Shown: piece by piece, positions 33,969 through 45,725 of the stretch
Numbering within the stretch: position 1 is the first letter of the stretch
How the letters are laid out: each line of letters starts with the position of its first letter
Source: Diplocarpon mali
Taxonomy: Eukaryota; Ascomycota; Leotiomycetes; Helotiales; Drepanopezizaceae
NCBI GenBank assembly: GCA_024741835.1
Contig: JAENRP010000269.1
Coordinates: 1,226-62,931 of the forward strand
Reading direction: 5' to 3'
DNA length: 61,706 bases
Position numbers and translations under genes: made by a program
The notes under the pieces: generated by a model
What the model was told of the DNA's origin: nothing
The model's input: only the letters and a program-made list of their open reading frames with translations
The model's database searches: none

Positions 33969-35229
33969 CCCTTTTATAAGATTACCTCTAAGCTATGAAA
34001 CCTCTCTCATTATACTTATAAAAGACCGCTAAAGACAGAATTATATATAGCAAAGGCGAAGCAAATTAATTCAGCGCATATATAGATGCAACTTAGGCTA
34101 TTAAGAATAATCGAAAGTCATTTTAAAGATAGCTAATTAAATTTAATAGAAGAGTTATAATAAAAAGCTATGATAGAGCTTAGTTAGAGGTACTCTTATA
34201 CTACAACGCACGTTTTTATACTATAGGGCGGCTGAACTCCTTCTAAGGGAGACGTAGGCGTTATATACTAAGAAGTATATTATAAGAGTTAATAAGGCCT
34301 AGACTACTTAAAAAATGTAAGGCGTCTTTACTCTAAGTCCATAGAGCTTTAGAATAAGAGGCGTATTAGAATATATAAGGATTAGAATATGGCTTATGTA
34401 ATCATACCTTGTATATATACTCCTGCAGCTCTATAGAACTCAGAATCTATACCTTCAGATTCTGTCAGATATGATTTCGGAAGAATAGTCCAAGAGAGGG
34501 TAGGAAAGCTCGAGAGTGCTCTGCTATGGAAGTATCGTTAAACTAACCCATGCACGGAGTCAATACGAGCGCAGAGTACATTGAAAATCGATACTGAAGT
34601 CATAATTTTTCGGAAGTAACAGCATTCCCAGGTAGCTATACCCTCACAATTCTAGCGAGATAGGCTTTCGGCAGTCCATATGAAGACATTTGTTGTGCTC
34701 AGTATAACTATCTACCTTAGAGCCTAGTATGACCTCCTGTATATGCAACTACGTGATCCCATTCTCTACAGAGCGTTACGTTTAGTTGAGAAGTGGCACT
34801 TTGTGACATGGCGAGAGCAGCGAATAACAGGATTCAGCCAAGTCACATGATTATACCACGTGATAACACTAAGAAAGATGTTTTCCTGAATAGACGCATT
34901 GTATCTCAAATTAGTCGTCGCTCTCTGATCATCGAGACCTGAGCTGCAACATTCTCTCCTGATCCAGACGGCATTGAAGTCAGTGGTGAAGATCAGCCTG
35001 GTTCCGATTTTGCATCACATCGCGCCGATAGCGTATCTCAATTATACAGTACCCAGCGGCCGTCTATCTCGACGACTGGTCAATTGAGCTCCGGCAAAGT
35101 TGCATCTGATCGGCGCAGTCACTACTTCGCCTCGATCAGCGCCTCCGTCACTTTTGATATCCGTGGGGTATTGTGTCTCCCCCGGCGCAAACATCGAATA
35201 AAACAACAAGACCACCACGAACGCCCGCC
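33969..35229. other. AT-rich repeat debris and PHD-gene upstream region
   Basis: The stretch to about 34440 is TA-rich, stop-filled and probably RIP-mutated. From about 34450 composition becomes normal, and this part is likely the promoter of the PHD gene. No gene is seen. Confidence 0.55.
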
Positions 35230-36801
35230 ATGACATCCAACGACCCCTCCAGAACCCCAGCTACGCCAGGCAGTGGCAGCAACGATGTTTCCGATTCGAC
35301 TCCTAAATACGTACAGCAATTCTCTGCTGCTACTGAAATGATTCTCAAGCGCATCAATTCGGGCACAACCTCTTCCCTATCCTCCATCGGCATCACTGGC
35401 ACTCCTGCAGGCTACGAGGACATGCGCCGCAGTGTTCTACAGGGCATGAAGACATCAATGAGCATGGAGCTTCCTCCTATTGCCAACCCCGGTGGGCGCC
35501 AGAAGCCATTCCAGACTGGTACCGCCAAAGAACGCATCCCTATACCTCGAAAGACGGGTTCTGGTAGAAAGCCCAAGCCCGCTACGCCGTCTACTACTCC
35601 GGGTGGATCTGCAAGCGGGACCAGGGCAAAAACATCACCCAAGGGCCGCAGTGGAGGAAAGAGAAAGAGACAGGAGGAGTCAGACAGTAGCGAGGAGGAG
35701 TCAGATAACATGTCCAAGCTGGGTGGAGACTCCGACTCTGACGACCAAGAAGACAGCGTTCCCGAACTTCCCAAGATCACACAATCTGGTAGACAAGTCA
35801 ACAAGCCTGCCCAATTTGTTCCTGCTACGTATGGAACCTCGACTAAGAAGCGAGCTCCATCTAGACGCTCCCAGGAGCAGGCGTTGTGCAAGAAATGTCA
35901 GCGAGGACATAGTCCTCAGAACAACATGATTGTCTTCTGTGATGGCTGTAACTTGGGCTGGCACCAGCAATGCCATGAGCCAAAAGTCTCTGAAGAAGCA
36001 GTCAAGGACGAAGATTCGCCATGGTTCTGCGCGGAATGCAGCCGAAAGAAGGGCATCAAGTCAGGCTACGAGACCATTCCTGGAGTCAGCTGGCAAGGAA
36101 GAAGTTCCGAAGAGGTATACCCATCTCTGTTTCCGGCCCCAAGGTGCCACGACTGTTCTGACGATGGATAGAAAAGAGCCTACCTGAACTCCCTCCCTCA
36201 CCCACAGCTGGTCACTCTCCTGTTACAGGCGTCAGTGCTCCATCCTAACTTGCCAATTTTCCCACCCACCCCTTCTGGTCAACTAGTTCAAGCACAAGCA
36301 TATATTCCTGCTCCTGCTCCTCGCCAGACAGCTACACAGGCACTGCGAACAAACACTCATGTACAGCAGCCATTTCCACCTTCCGCAGCATCCACAGCCG
36401 GTCTTTTTAAACGTGCCGAAGGCAACCCCAACGCACCCATAAACTTCATCCGCAAGATACAGCCCGGCCAATCGAATTGGGTCGCCAAAACACCCACACC
36501 TCCGCCCCAACAATCTATACACGGAACTTCCTTCACCCATGCATCTTCAGCACCTCCTCAATTGGCCGCCGAAGCCCCCGAAGCTGTTGCCGAATCCGAA
36601 AGCAGAGAAAGTACGCCCGCGAGCCCACCTTACCCAAGAGCCGGCAACGGTCTTATGGCTAAGCTAGGTCCCGACGAGGAAGACTTAGATTGGCTTGTCG
36701 ATGCTAGTGATTTTGATACGTTCAGCCATGCCGTGTACAACGACCGTGGAGAAAAGACAGAAGAGAACGGCGTTGCTTTGAATGGCTCTCTCCTCGCTTA
36801 A
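35230..36801 (+). CDS. PHD-finger protein
   Basis: Two exons, 35230-36114 and 36172-36801, with a 57-nt GTATAC...ATAG intron; the product is 504 aa. The acceptor at 36171 gives the continuous helix KRAYLNSLPHPQLVTLLLQA, better than the later AG at 36207. The N-terminal 200 residues are Ser/Thr/Pro/Lys-rich with an acidic tract (about 160-185). A C4HC3 PHD finger lies at about residues 220-272: CKKCQRGH, then CDGCNLGWHQQCH, then WFCAEC. PHD fingers usually read methylated or unmodified histone H3 tails, so this is likely a nuclear chromatin protein. The C-terminus is Pro/Ala-rich and ends in an acidic segment (LGPDEEDLDWLVDASDFDTF). I do not recognise the specific complex. Confidence 0.88.
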
Positions 36802-37564
36802 TACCATATCTCGATTAGTGGTGATGTGCGAATCTTTCAGCAAAATTTGGGTCCTTTGCATGCAAGACTCTATAGATGATCGAGTTGACTGGCTCGCGCC
36901 CGTCTTGCACACATACTGCTTTGCTTTCTTGCCCTGGGAGCACTCTACAAGGGTCACGATTCTTTTGGCGGCTTGCGATTCGTTCTCTCTATGAACAACG
37001 TCGGGATCTTCGGTCAGAGCAGGTAGGTTCGGCGGTGTTGCCGTGTTGATGCAGCTCACTTAGCAATAATGAGAACTGCCAAGCAGAATTCCCTTGTATC
37101 AACAATGTCCCATATGTTCGTGTCCTCTTTATGTATCACTGGCCTCAGTATACCTGACAGGACGTCTTCCTTGGGCCTCGGGCGTGGAGCGTCTTCAGCA
37201 TACATGTTCTGCACCAGCCTTTTGCGAAGTGCAGCCAACTAACATGCATTTCGAAAGGCCCAATTGGACGCTCAGTTTGCTTCACCTACATCTCATGGCC
37301 AGCCCCGCGTACCATATCACATGATGTCAGGGCTCAGAGAGCGTTGGTGGGTATTACCATACAGGATCGGGAGTTGGGGCTCCGCGAGAGCTCGGTGGCA
37401 ATCGATTTCCTCACGGTCACCATCATGATTCTGCGACGAAGAAAATCATTTGAACAGAGAAATTATGCACATTCATCCCGCAAGTGTATACAAGAATGAA
37501 ACCGACCAAAGCAAGGAGAGACGTCTTACTTCTTCCAACCATCACCGCAAAAAAAAGGGTGCAT
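36802..37564. other. Intergenic region
   Basis: 0.76 kb between the PHD gene and the peroxygenase pseudogene, which converge. No supported gene. Confidence 0.5.
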
Positions 37565-38595
37565 TCACGCGTCAAAGATACCCTTCGCCCCAGGGCATCC
37601 TTGAAACTCGTCCTTGTTGATAGAGTCCAACTTGGGACAAGCAAGTGGGGACAAGACTCCAGCAAGATCATTCTCGAGCGTTCTCAAGATGCTGCCAACG
37701 GCGCCTTCGACGCTGTTCAGAGCGTCTGGCAAGAATTGCACCACGGCTTGGAGGACGAAGCAAGCAAGGTTATTACCCTGGAGCAGAGTAGCGGCGTTGA
37801 ACACCCCGCCGGTCAGGTCCGCCAAGTCCACGCCAGGGAAAGTATTGACTTTGCCTGTGTTACCACCGATGCTCAGGAACTTGGGATATTCCAGGGCGGT
37901 TGCCAGGAGATCCGTAAGGAAGAAGGGGATCGCGTAATCGTCGCCAATGGCTCTCTTGTACCAGTTCTCGGGAATGCGCTCGTAACCCTCGGTCCATTGG
38001 AAATTTCCACTATCACCCGTGATGGAGAAGAAGGATTTGAGCACCTCCTGGTTCAGAACTCCTTCGGGGTGTTCGGCAGACTTGTTTGCCATGAAGCGGT
38101 AGATGAAGGTATAAGCGGCGGGTTGTACAGTAACCCCAGCAAATGGAGCGTTGAAGAAGTAAGGGTTGTTTTGGGTGGACTGATCAAAACGCTTGGAGCG
38201 GAACCGAGTCAGAACCGACAGATCGTAGTTGGCGGTGGAAGCATCTGGCTGTAGATCGTACAGCTCTTGGAACTGGGACATGATGACTTTATACGTGTTG
38301 CCATACTCGTGCAATTCAGACCGGGACATAGGCCACGCTGATCCCCGTTGTAGTCGTTGGGCTTGTTTGGGGCCTGAAATGCATGTTGACCGGTCGTGGA
38401 GACATGTTGCTCTGCCGCATCGAACGCCGGAGCGCGACGAGCGGCGCGAAGTCTCTCGACGGCGGTTTCGATGTTCCCTCGCGCAAAGGCGTCGGTCTCT
38501 GCTCGGGCAGCGTACTCGATCGCAGCCGCGGGAAAGGCGGCGACTTGGGAAGTGCACAGGGCGAGGGCGCCGAGGATCGCGGTGGAGGACCTCAT
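37565..38595 (-). pseudogene. Unspecific-peroxygenase/chloroperoxidase-like gene with internal deletion
   Basis: The minus-strand start at 38595 encodes a signal peptide (ALALCTSQVAAFPAA) and the usual N-terminus of secreted heme-thiolate peroxidases (HVSTTGQHAFQAPNKPND) up to the proximal motif LCPGLN, whose Cys (about residue 90) is the heme ligand. Directly after it the frame is lost. From about 38325 a second frame continues with the family's C-terminal half: SELHEYGNTYKVIMSQF, NPYFFNAPFAGVTVQPAAY, GNTGKVNTFPGVDLADLTGG, ending at 37565. The middle (ALANHG onward and the acid-base Glu motif, roughly 75-100 codons in relatives) is absent. The 12-nt stretch TCCCGGTCTGAA at the joint encodes plausible residues in both frames, suggesting a microhomology deletion. 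The rest is intact, so the loss looks recent. Confidence 0.85.
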
Positions 38596-39682
38596 ATTGA
38601 TTGATTGTTGCCGAGGAGGAGATGTGGATCTGACGAGAGGCTGAGAAGCAATCCAGAGATATTTGCCCGCGGAAGCAGGTCGAGCTTATACTAGTACTCT
38701 CCTGTCAGCCGCCAACGACAACATGGCAGATCTGCCGGCATCTGCATCTACAGGCGCCCATCGTGGGCTAACAGGGAATGGTCTCGCCCTGGCGAGTCGT
38801 GGCGTGGTGGTGGCGGTGGTTGTTGTCGTCGTCGCCGCGGTAAGATGCTTGACGGTGGCAAACGCCACTGACACGACGACGGGACTGAGTGCGAGGCAGA
38901 ATGCAGCATGCCAACCATCCACCGGGAAGTGGTCAAGATACCGGCACTACGAGCTGTCACTGTCGTCACTGGGCGGCGACATCGTCGAGTGCGGATCAGG
39001 TCGGAGCGTATTGCGGGCGAACGCCACGCCGACGACTCCTGTGCGGCAGTCTGGGGAGCTTGAATTGATATGAGAAGTCCGAGGTATAAGTGGGCCTGAG
39101 CTCCGCCATCTCTCCTCGTACCGTACGAGCTGGACCGTCCTCCACGATATTCCGTGCAGTCTGATCTTCCATCCTCTCCTCCAGGTCCTTGGATGATGCC
39201 TCGGTACTCCTGATGGCAGAGCAATGCTTCGTAGACTCCCTCTCCTCCTTGGCTGGTCAATCTGCTCAAAACCAAGGCAGATTGGGTGAGAGCTGCGGGC
39301 GGAGGGGAAAGGAATCGTGATAAAGCTGTTTGTAAGCTCTAGCTTCTGGAGGGCCCCAAGGCTTGAGTCAATCCGTTCCGAGCATGCTTCACCTTGATAC
39401 ATCAAGTCCGAATTTCGTGTGCCATCATCATTTCTGTCCCCCGAGTGCTTGATCCTGGAGTGTGATGAATCTGGAGTGTGGTGAATCTAGAGTGGCGTGG
39501 TCATGATATCGAATTCCAACGACCAAGAGAACAGCTCTCCATTCCTTCCTGTTCAACCAATCCTCGTGCCTTCCGCGTAAAGGTAGGATCCAGGAGGAAG
39601 CTGCGCATCACGAGGCCTCGAAACATATCCAGCTTGTTTTGTTGCAGACGACGCAACATCTCCCACCTTCATCGCCGTCGCC
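38596..39682. other. Intergenic region
   Basis: About 1.1 kb between the divergent peroxygenase pseudogene and exchanger gene. Open frames here are low-complexity (Val/Thr or Arg/Ser-rich) or lack ATG. I support no gene. Confidence 0.5.
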
Positions 39683-40912
39683 ATGGATTACACCCAGGAG
39701 AGTATCGTCGTCAACAGCTGCGCTTTCATCGCCAGTGTCTTCCTCCTCCACACGGGCGCAGCTCTGTTCACAGCCAACATCGCCATCATCGCCCAGAGAT
39801 GCGGCATCCCGCAGACGCTCATATCTTTGTTGACTGCCGGAGCAGAGTGGGAAGAAGTGCCTCTCCCAGAAGCCCCGACCTACAATCCTTCCTTGCACTG
39901 ACATTTCCTTTGCAAGCTCGCTGTAGTCGTCGCCTCGATTGCTCAACATCAGCCATCTCTGGGGCTGGGGAATGTCATCGGGTCCTCCATATCAAACGTT
40001 ATGGGCGCGTTTGCTCTAGGACTTCTCTCGAACCCGGATCCCATCCGCTTCGACCTGAGCGCTTCGATATACTCCGGCGCCTTGTTCGCCGTGTCGACAA
40101 TCTTCACCCTGCTAGCATTCACACAGCAGCTCAATCTGACGGGAGGGATCTTCTGCATCGTTGGCTTTGCGGTATACGTGGTCTCGATATGCTCGGCAAT
40201 ATACGATGGCATCCTCGATCCTGACCCGGAGGTCACCGCGGTCGAAGACGCCGAAGCAGTGAGAACCGCAACATCGCCAACGCCAAGCACCGCTCGTCAA
40301 CAGCTACATGTCTTGATATTCCCATCCGTGCTACAATGCCACCCGACCGAGGCCTCACCTCTTCTCCCGGAGTGCTTAGAATCGCCTTCGCCACCGACTC
40401 TACCCCGGCAAAGACAGACGAGGTACCATGTCCTCCTCGGGCTCATGGGCTTTGTCGCACTCTGCATAGCTGCTTGTTCCCTCGCGTACACGGCATGTTC
40501 TCTTGCGGGTGCTTTCCAAATATCAAACATCCTCATCGGCGTAACCCTGGTCTCAATCTCAACTACAATACCGGAGAAGGCCGTATATGTCATCAGCGAC
40601 TGGCATAGGCACACCGCTATCATGACGGCCACCACAGCAGCTTCTAACATCTTCCTACTGACGCTTTGTGCGGGAATTCTACTTGTTGCCGGGACGCAAC
40701 GCGGTGCGGATGGTGAGGAAGGACCAGGACCTGGTGTGAGGAAAGGCTTGCTTGCGGACCAACTTGTGGCTTTTGAAGTTTGGTGTGTCTGGGGATGTTC
40801 AGTATTGCTTGTTTTTGTCACCTGGATTGGAGCGAGAAGATGGTTGGGGGCCTTGTTATTTGGATTCTATATTTCTTTTATTGTGGTTGAGTTGACTTTT
40901 TTTGAGAGATAG
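39683..40912 (+). CDS. Na+/Ca2+-exchanger (CaCA) family transporter
   Basis: Two exons, 39683-39856 and 39917-40912, with a 60-nt intron; the product is 389 aa. The splice joins LLTAGAEWEE to LAVVVASIAQHQPSLGLGNV, the first alpha repeat (GNVIGSSISN). A second alpha repeat near residues 255-300 contains LIGVTLVSISTTIPEKAV and ASNIFLLTLCAG. Hydrophobic segments indicate about 9-10 membrane helices around a hydrophilic loop (about residues 145-205). It is shorter than plasma-membrane NCX proteins and closest in layout to fungal CaCA proteins of internal membranes. Its likely role is exchange of Ca2+ for Na+ or H+; substrate and membrane are inferred. Confidence 0.85.
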
Positions 40913-41113
40913 CCCAGAGCAGGATATTTTCTTAAACGCTCTATCAGCTATAGATTATATACCATAAGCGAGGAATACTAGAGTTGTACTAGGTATATGT
41001 AACGATAGTAATTCGGAGTCGCACTTGGTACCTTGGAGTTGCATTGAATTGCACTTTTAATATCTTGGACTTATAGCGTTTAAGGCTTTTGATTTGGATC
41101 AAGGTAGGGATAC

Positions 41114-41166
41114 TGTTGGTACGCAGATTCCTATATAACGCTCGTTCCCCTCATTCTTAGGATCAT
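41114..41166 (+). repeat. Truncated copia LTR fragment
   Basis: TGTTGGTACGCAGATTCCTA starts a copy that ends after about 53 bp, where the next repeat begins. It shares with the fragment at 32498 the variant ATAACGCTCGTTCC, suggesting a distinct subfamily. Confidence 0.75.
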
Positions 41167-41276
41167 TGTCGTACTGTAATCAGAGGTTGATTCTTAGTAG
41201 TAGGCAGAAGCTCGTAAAATTCTAATCTAACTATATATCTGAGCTCCTTTATTAGGAGTGCTCTATGGCCACTTTA
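41167..41276 (-). repeat. LTR-like repeat C, left inverted copy
   Basis: About 110 bp that match the reverse complement of 49596-49704. Shared blocks include GTGGCCA, ATATATAGTTAGA, TAGAATTTTAC and GCTTCTGCC. It ends in ACGACA on its own strand. It may be an LTR remnant of the copia element found at 49596. Confidence 0.8.
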
Positions 41277-42210
41277 AGGGATTATTATATAAGCTAGTCT
41301 TTAGAGCCTAAGGCTCCTTATAGCGCAATATACCCCTTAAGTAAGAAGCAGCTCTTAGCTAGGCTTAGCTATAATAGCGCTAAATTTAGTACACAAGACT
41401 CCTTTACTATACTCCTTTACTTTTAGAATAATAAAAGAATTATTTAATAAAGTTATAATAAATAAAAGAGGAAGCGCGGTTCTAAGTGCTTCCTTTATAG
41501 AATAGAAGTTAAATTAGGTAATAAAGGAACGTAAATAAAGATAGCGCGCCTTTAAGTCATGACCCTTTGATAACTTGTTATTGTGCTTGACCTAGTGAAA
41601 ACAGGCCCTCGGACTCGAAGACTTGTAATGAACACAAAATGGTGATATTCCATTTTACGCCGTGGGGAGGTGTTACAAGTCCTTTGATACTGTGACAGTT
41701 GAGCGAGAGCGTCATCCTCTCGCTCGGCTGTTTATCGCTTGATGGCCAGGTATAGCTAAAGTCAGCATTGAGCATCCAATATCTTTGATCGGAGCTGCTA
41801 AGATTAAGCTGACAGCTTTCAAGCAGCTGACACATGTCAGCCCTTGACCATTCCGAACAGTATTATAGCAGTCATCTTTGAGCTATAGCTGACTGGTTCC
41901 TTGTGACCTGGGTTGACGGCTACCAAGTTCTTGAGCTACTGTATCTCTATCTCTGGTACGTTAAAGCTACTTCTAAAAGTAGATTTTCCAGAAATAGCTA
42001 TGCTCCCTAACGTACGCTGATTTGCGTCTAAAATAGTAATTGAAGAGTGCTCAAATCCAAGGTAGGAGAGTCGGAATAGAGATATAAAACTCTCAGAGCA
42101 ATCTTCTTAGAAAAGAGAATCAGTAAAGCAAGATTGACTTCTGAGCATCATTAACTCCTGAGCATCATCATCTCACATTACCACCAAGAATCTTGTCTCA
42201 AAACGTGACT
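41277..42210. other. AT-rich remnant and upstream region of the island
   Basis: 41277-41570 is stop-filled TA-rich sequence, probably transposon-derived. 41570-42210 has more normal composition and likely carries the promoter of the repeat-protein gene. Confidence 0.5.
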
Positions 42211-43555
42211 ATGGCGGACATCGCACCCAACAGGACCAATGCCACCGCGGCGGCTCAGATGGGCAAGGGTGGAGGGACCATTCAATCTAATGGCCTTGCG
42301 ACCCCAGAGCCGACCCCTGGTCCAGATACAGAGCGGATCGCTGCCGATCAACTGCGACAGAGTATAGAAATTTCGGAGCTTGAGAAAGTTCTCGGTATTA
42401 AAGTTGACCGCCGTCTTGATCAGGCGGAGGAGATCAAGAAGATCTACCTGGCAAAGGCCCCAATCGCTGCAAAGAATGAAGGCGATTGGTCAGGTAAGTA
42501 AACCTCCTTAAACAACGTAGACTGCTTTGTTTAATCCATATATTAGCACTGATAACAGCATGCGTGGCAACGGGTATTAGCAAAGAGAGGATAGATGAAA
42601 CAAACCAACAGCTCAAATTGATCCCTAATCAGACAAATCCCAGCCATACTTCAACACTGCCTGGAGGAGCACAATATGAAAAAGCTATGTCCCTAGAGGA
42701 GATTGAGCATATTATTGGTATAAAGAATATTCCTGGGGTTGATCAGCTCGAGGAGATTAAGCAGATCTATGTGACGAAGGCTCCACAGATTTCTCGGGAT
42801 AAGGAGGCTTGGCAAAGTAAGTCGAGATCCTTGCAACTTGCCGTTCGTTAACTGAGAGTGCCAGAACTACAAGCTGCGGTTGAGGCATCGGGAATTACTA
42901 GAGGCTGGATAGAAGCAACAAATCACGAGCTAAACCTGATCCAAGACGAGAAAGCAGACGAGTCTATGGAAGATGAAGAAGCCACAGCCTTTATTCAAAA
43001 GTCTATACGCGCGTTACACCTACTATGGAAAAGATCTTAAGCGGTGATGACGACAATAAGCTCCATATGGAAATTCTAGATGCAAACAATGCTATAGCAA
43101 GCTGGCAACAGAGCCATCCCGATAGAGAGGACATGGTCGACTTAATCGATATACAGAGAATTGAGGATATTGTAGTCAAGGCTCATTTCCAGGCTGCAAA
43201 GTTTGAACAAGATCCCACCAACGCAAGAGCGAAAGAACAGTTTCTTAGTAGAGTACAGCAACTTGCTGAGCTGGTCGAGGCGAACTCTTATCCCAGTACT
43301 TGGATATTGAAGCCACTGCCTGAAGCGCCAAAGCCCCCACCATCTGGAGGAAATGGCACTGCTCCTACAGGTACTGCTCCCGCCGGTGTTATAGCTGGTG
43401 GTATTACAGACAACGGCACAGGTAGAACCGACATTGGTATGGACCCTTATGAATTAAACAAACTAAATGCAGGAAAACCGGGCTTTACTGAAGATGGAGA
43501 AATGATCATGGGACATAAGTTTAAGTATTTCAGAAAGGGCCATTTTATTACATAA
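42211..43555 (+). pseudogene. Two-module repeat protein of unknown function, with frame break
   Basis: Exons are inferred at 42211-42493, 42559-42816 and from 42865. Two copies of a helical module are visible, each interrupted by a phase-1 intron at the same place. Module 1 begins ELEKVLGIKVDRRLDQAEEI and continues after its intron with GISKERIDETNQQLKL; module 2 begins EIEHIIGIKNIPGVDQLEEI and continues with GITRGWIEATNHELNL. In exon 3 the frame breaks at the A4 run 42997-43000: reading on gives a stop at 43038, while a second frame (from about 43000 to 43555) stays open with 176 aa from the ATG at 43025. That tail has a Pro/Gly/Thr-rich linker and ends GHKFKYFRKGHFIT. No signal peptide or known domain. 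It may be one gene damaged by a 1-nt loss, or two genes. Confidence 0.6.
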
Positions 43556-43948
43556 TCGCATCCCAAGCAGCTGGTACACATCGAAAACCGTGCAAAGCGA
43601 AATGGATTTTTTGGCTGTGATGAGTTCGTTTTTTGGTTTGGTTGCTTCTGCCTCGGAAAATAATTATTGCGAGAAGCCGGAGGTGGATCTAGAGTATAGC
43701 TTGCAGTCGTATGAACAGCCCCCCTATTCAAGTCTAAGCGAGGCAATGATCACGTGCCTGTTGCTGGATCTGCCGCAGCGATAGAGGACCCAATATGAGA
43801 TACTGTTGCAGTGCTGAATAATCTTCTGTCTTCTGTCAATACTTCCCACTATGTGCTAAAACCAATTAGAAGCATAAATACAAAAATGTCGACCAATATT
43901 CATTGACTTTCCTGTTCCTTCATCGATAACCATAATCCTTGCTAGATC

Positions 43949-45335
43949 CTATCGACTTCCCCAGTTTGTCTGTAATACGCATCAGATTCCAGGCATTCTG
44001 ATTGATAGGATAAATCATACCTTGCTCAAAGAAAAAAGTGCCTGGGCTTTGATATAACTATGGAAGTAGGTGAAGAGAATAGACACTGGCATGAACCGAA
44101 TATCCCGAATATTGCGCTTATAAAGCCCCGCCAATTTGATGTTTTTAGCAGTCAGCCACCAGATCAAGAAAGCGACACGTAAAGTTACCCTCACACGATT
44201 TTCAAAGATTGAAGTACTGTTATAGCATGACCAAAAGAGCAAAGGATCGCGGATAAAAGCAAAATTTGTGAACATAGAGAGATGTAGAACATAGGTAGAC
44301 CAAGGTTACTGCCTGTATAATAGTTAGGTTGCTATATTGTTCCTATTGAGCTTTGACTTACCGCCAGATGTGTCTTTCTACAAATAGACTCGTGTAATTG
44401 CTTCTCCAATTACTTCTGGCCCACCTGCTACATTGAAAGCGAAATTTGGGATTATTTTCAAGAGTTGTCTCAATCTCGCATTCTCGGCTGTACTGAACCC
44501 AAGTCTTCCATCTCTTTGCAACTAGCCAGCGTGTGATAAAGTTGTCGTCGTCAGCCTTGAGAAGATGCCCTCTCCATATCTCCGTCGCGAATCCCAGCAA
44601 GAAATCGCTATCTTGTAAGATTTTAGTTCGGAGAGCGCACGTCCTTCCAGACATACATGAAGTGCCTCCGTCAATATAGTGCGTTGCTGATATTTCGAAG
44701 TTGCGCCGTTCGATGTACACAGCACCTAACCAATTATAACATCGTTCCATAATAGTCCCCGTTTTGAGACGTCTTATACGCTGAGATGTCCCGACTGCGC
44801 CTATTTTCTCATCCTCGAAGGGGGCTAAAAGCCAAGGAAACATGGTACTCGGCCATATAACATCATCATCAGCCATAACCGTGATACGGGTCTTAACGAA
44901 AGGGACGGCTTTGCAGACTTGGAGGCGTTTGTTGGCAACCGGAACTTTGAGGACTTTAAGATTCCTTGCATTCATTGATTTGGAAAACTTCCAAAGAGTT
45001 CTGTATTGATATTCCGTAGTAACGAGCAATATCTGGACCGGATTACAGGCCAACATGCTTTGTATTGTTTGTTAAAGCTCTTCGATGTCGGTAGAGATAG
45101 TTGGAAGGATAATCGTGATATCTTTGCAAGAGTAAGTCGGATTTTCCGGGACAGGGATTGACTTATATAGCCAGTGAGCGATGGTATTAACAATGAGCCC
45201 CAAGTATCGTGCAACACTTTGATAATGTGTTAGTGTTCTTCGATCCGAGACTTGGACGGCACTCACAACAAGAAAAAGCGCCATTATGGCTGGGTAAGCG
45301 GCCTGAAATACCAATACCCTACCAAACCTGGACAA
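43949..45335 (-). pseudogene. Hyaluronan-synthase-like family 2 glycosyltransferase, disrupted
   Basis: Pieces in order on the minus strand: a membrane-proximal N-terminus (YLGLIVNTIAHWLYKSIPV), the nucleotide-sugar start KDITIILPTI, the GT-A core with MADDDVIWPSTMFPWLLAPF (DDD/DXD) and GGTSCMSGRT, then DDDNFITRW and CSRWARSNWRSN, corresponding to the acceptor and QXXRW-like motifs. The C-terminal membrane part follows a 49-nt intron (SILFTYFHSYIKAQALF), and a last short exon ends WGSR. Two TAA codons interrupt the frame, at 45072-45074 and 44306-44308, both explainable as CAA to TAA. The first exon or exons are unclear; 45416-45634 may belong to it. Intact relatives polymerise membrane-extruded polysaccharide. 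Confidence 0.8.
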
Positions 45336-45725
45336 TCACCTCCGAAACCGGTAGACCACATGATCAAGAGGCCAGCTATAATCAGAGCAAAGGTTGGGCT
45401 CTCGTTCGAAAAGTGTTATTCAGGGAGAGGAAGGCTCATATATATAATGGAACGAGAGAGCCAACACGCACGGGAAGCCATATACGGGTCAAGATGGCAC
45501 CCACGCGAGCTGCAGTCTTCTAAAAGCAGAATATTAATTGGGAATGGCACAGTGCCTGCCTCCTCATCGACGTGCGTTTCTCCATGGCCGAGAATATCAC
45601 CAAACAGAACCCAGAGAAACGAGGCATGATCCATATTTACAGTCTAGCAGACTTTCGTGAGACTACAAACACTATTTCTGTTGGAGAACGGCTCAGATTA
45701 GACCCCTCTGGATCTTTTCATCCTG

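Noticed and set aside
36115..36207. Acceptor at 36207 for the PHD-gene intron
   Set aside because: It also keeps the frame, but the acceptor at 36171 retains KRAYLNSLPHPQ, which continues a plausible helix into LVTLLLQA and gives a more typical 57-nt intron.
38663..39073. 136-aa plus-strand frame with a Val-rich hydrophobic stretch
   Set aside because: It has no ATG at its start and the Val run comes from a GTGGTG/GTTGTC simple repeat.
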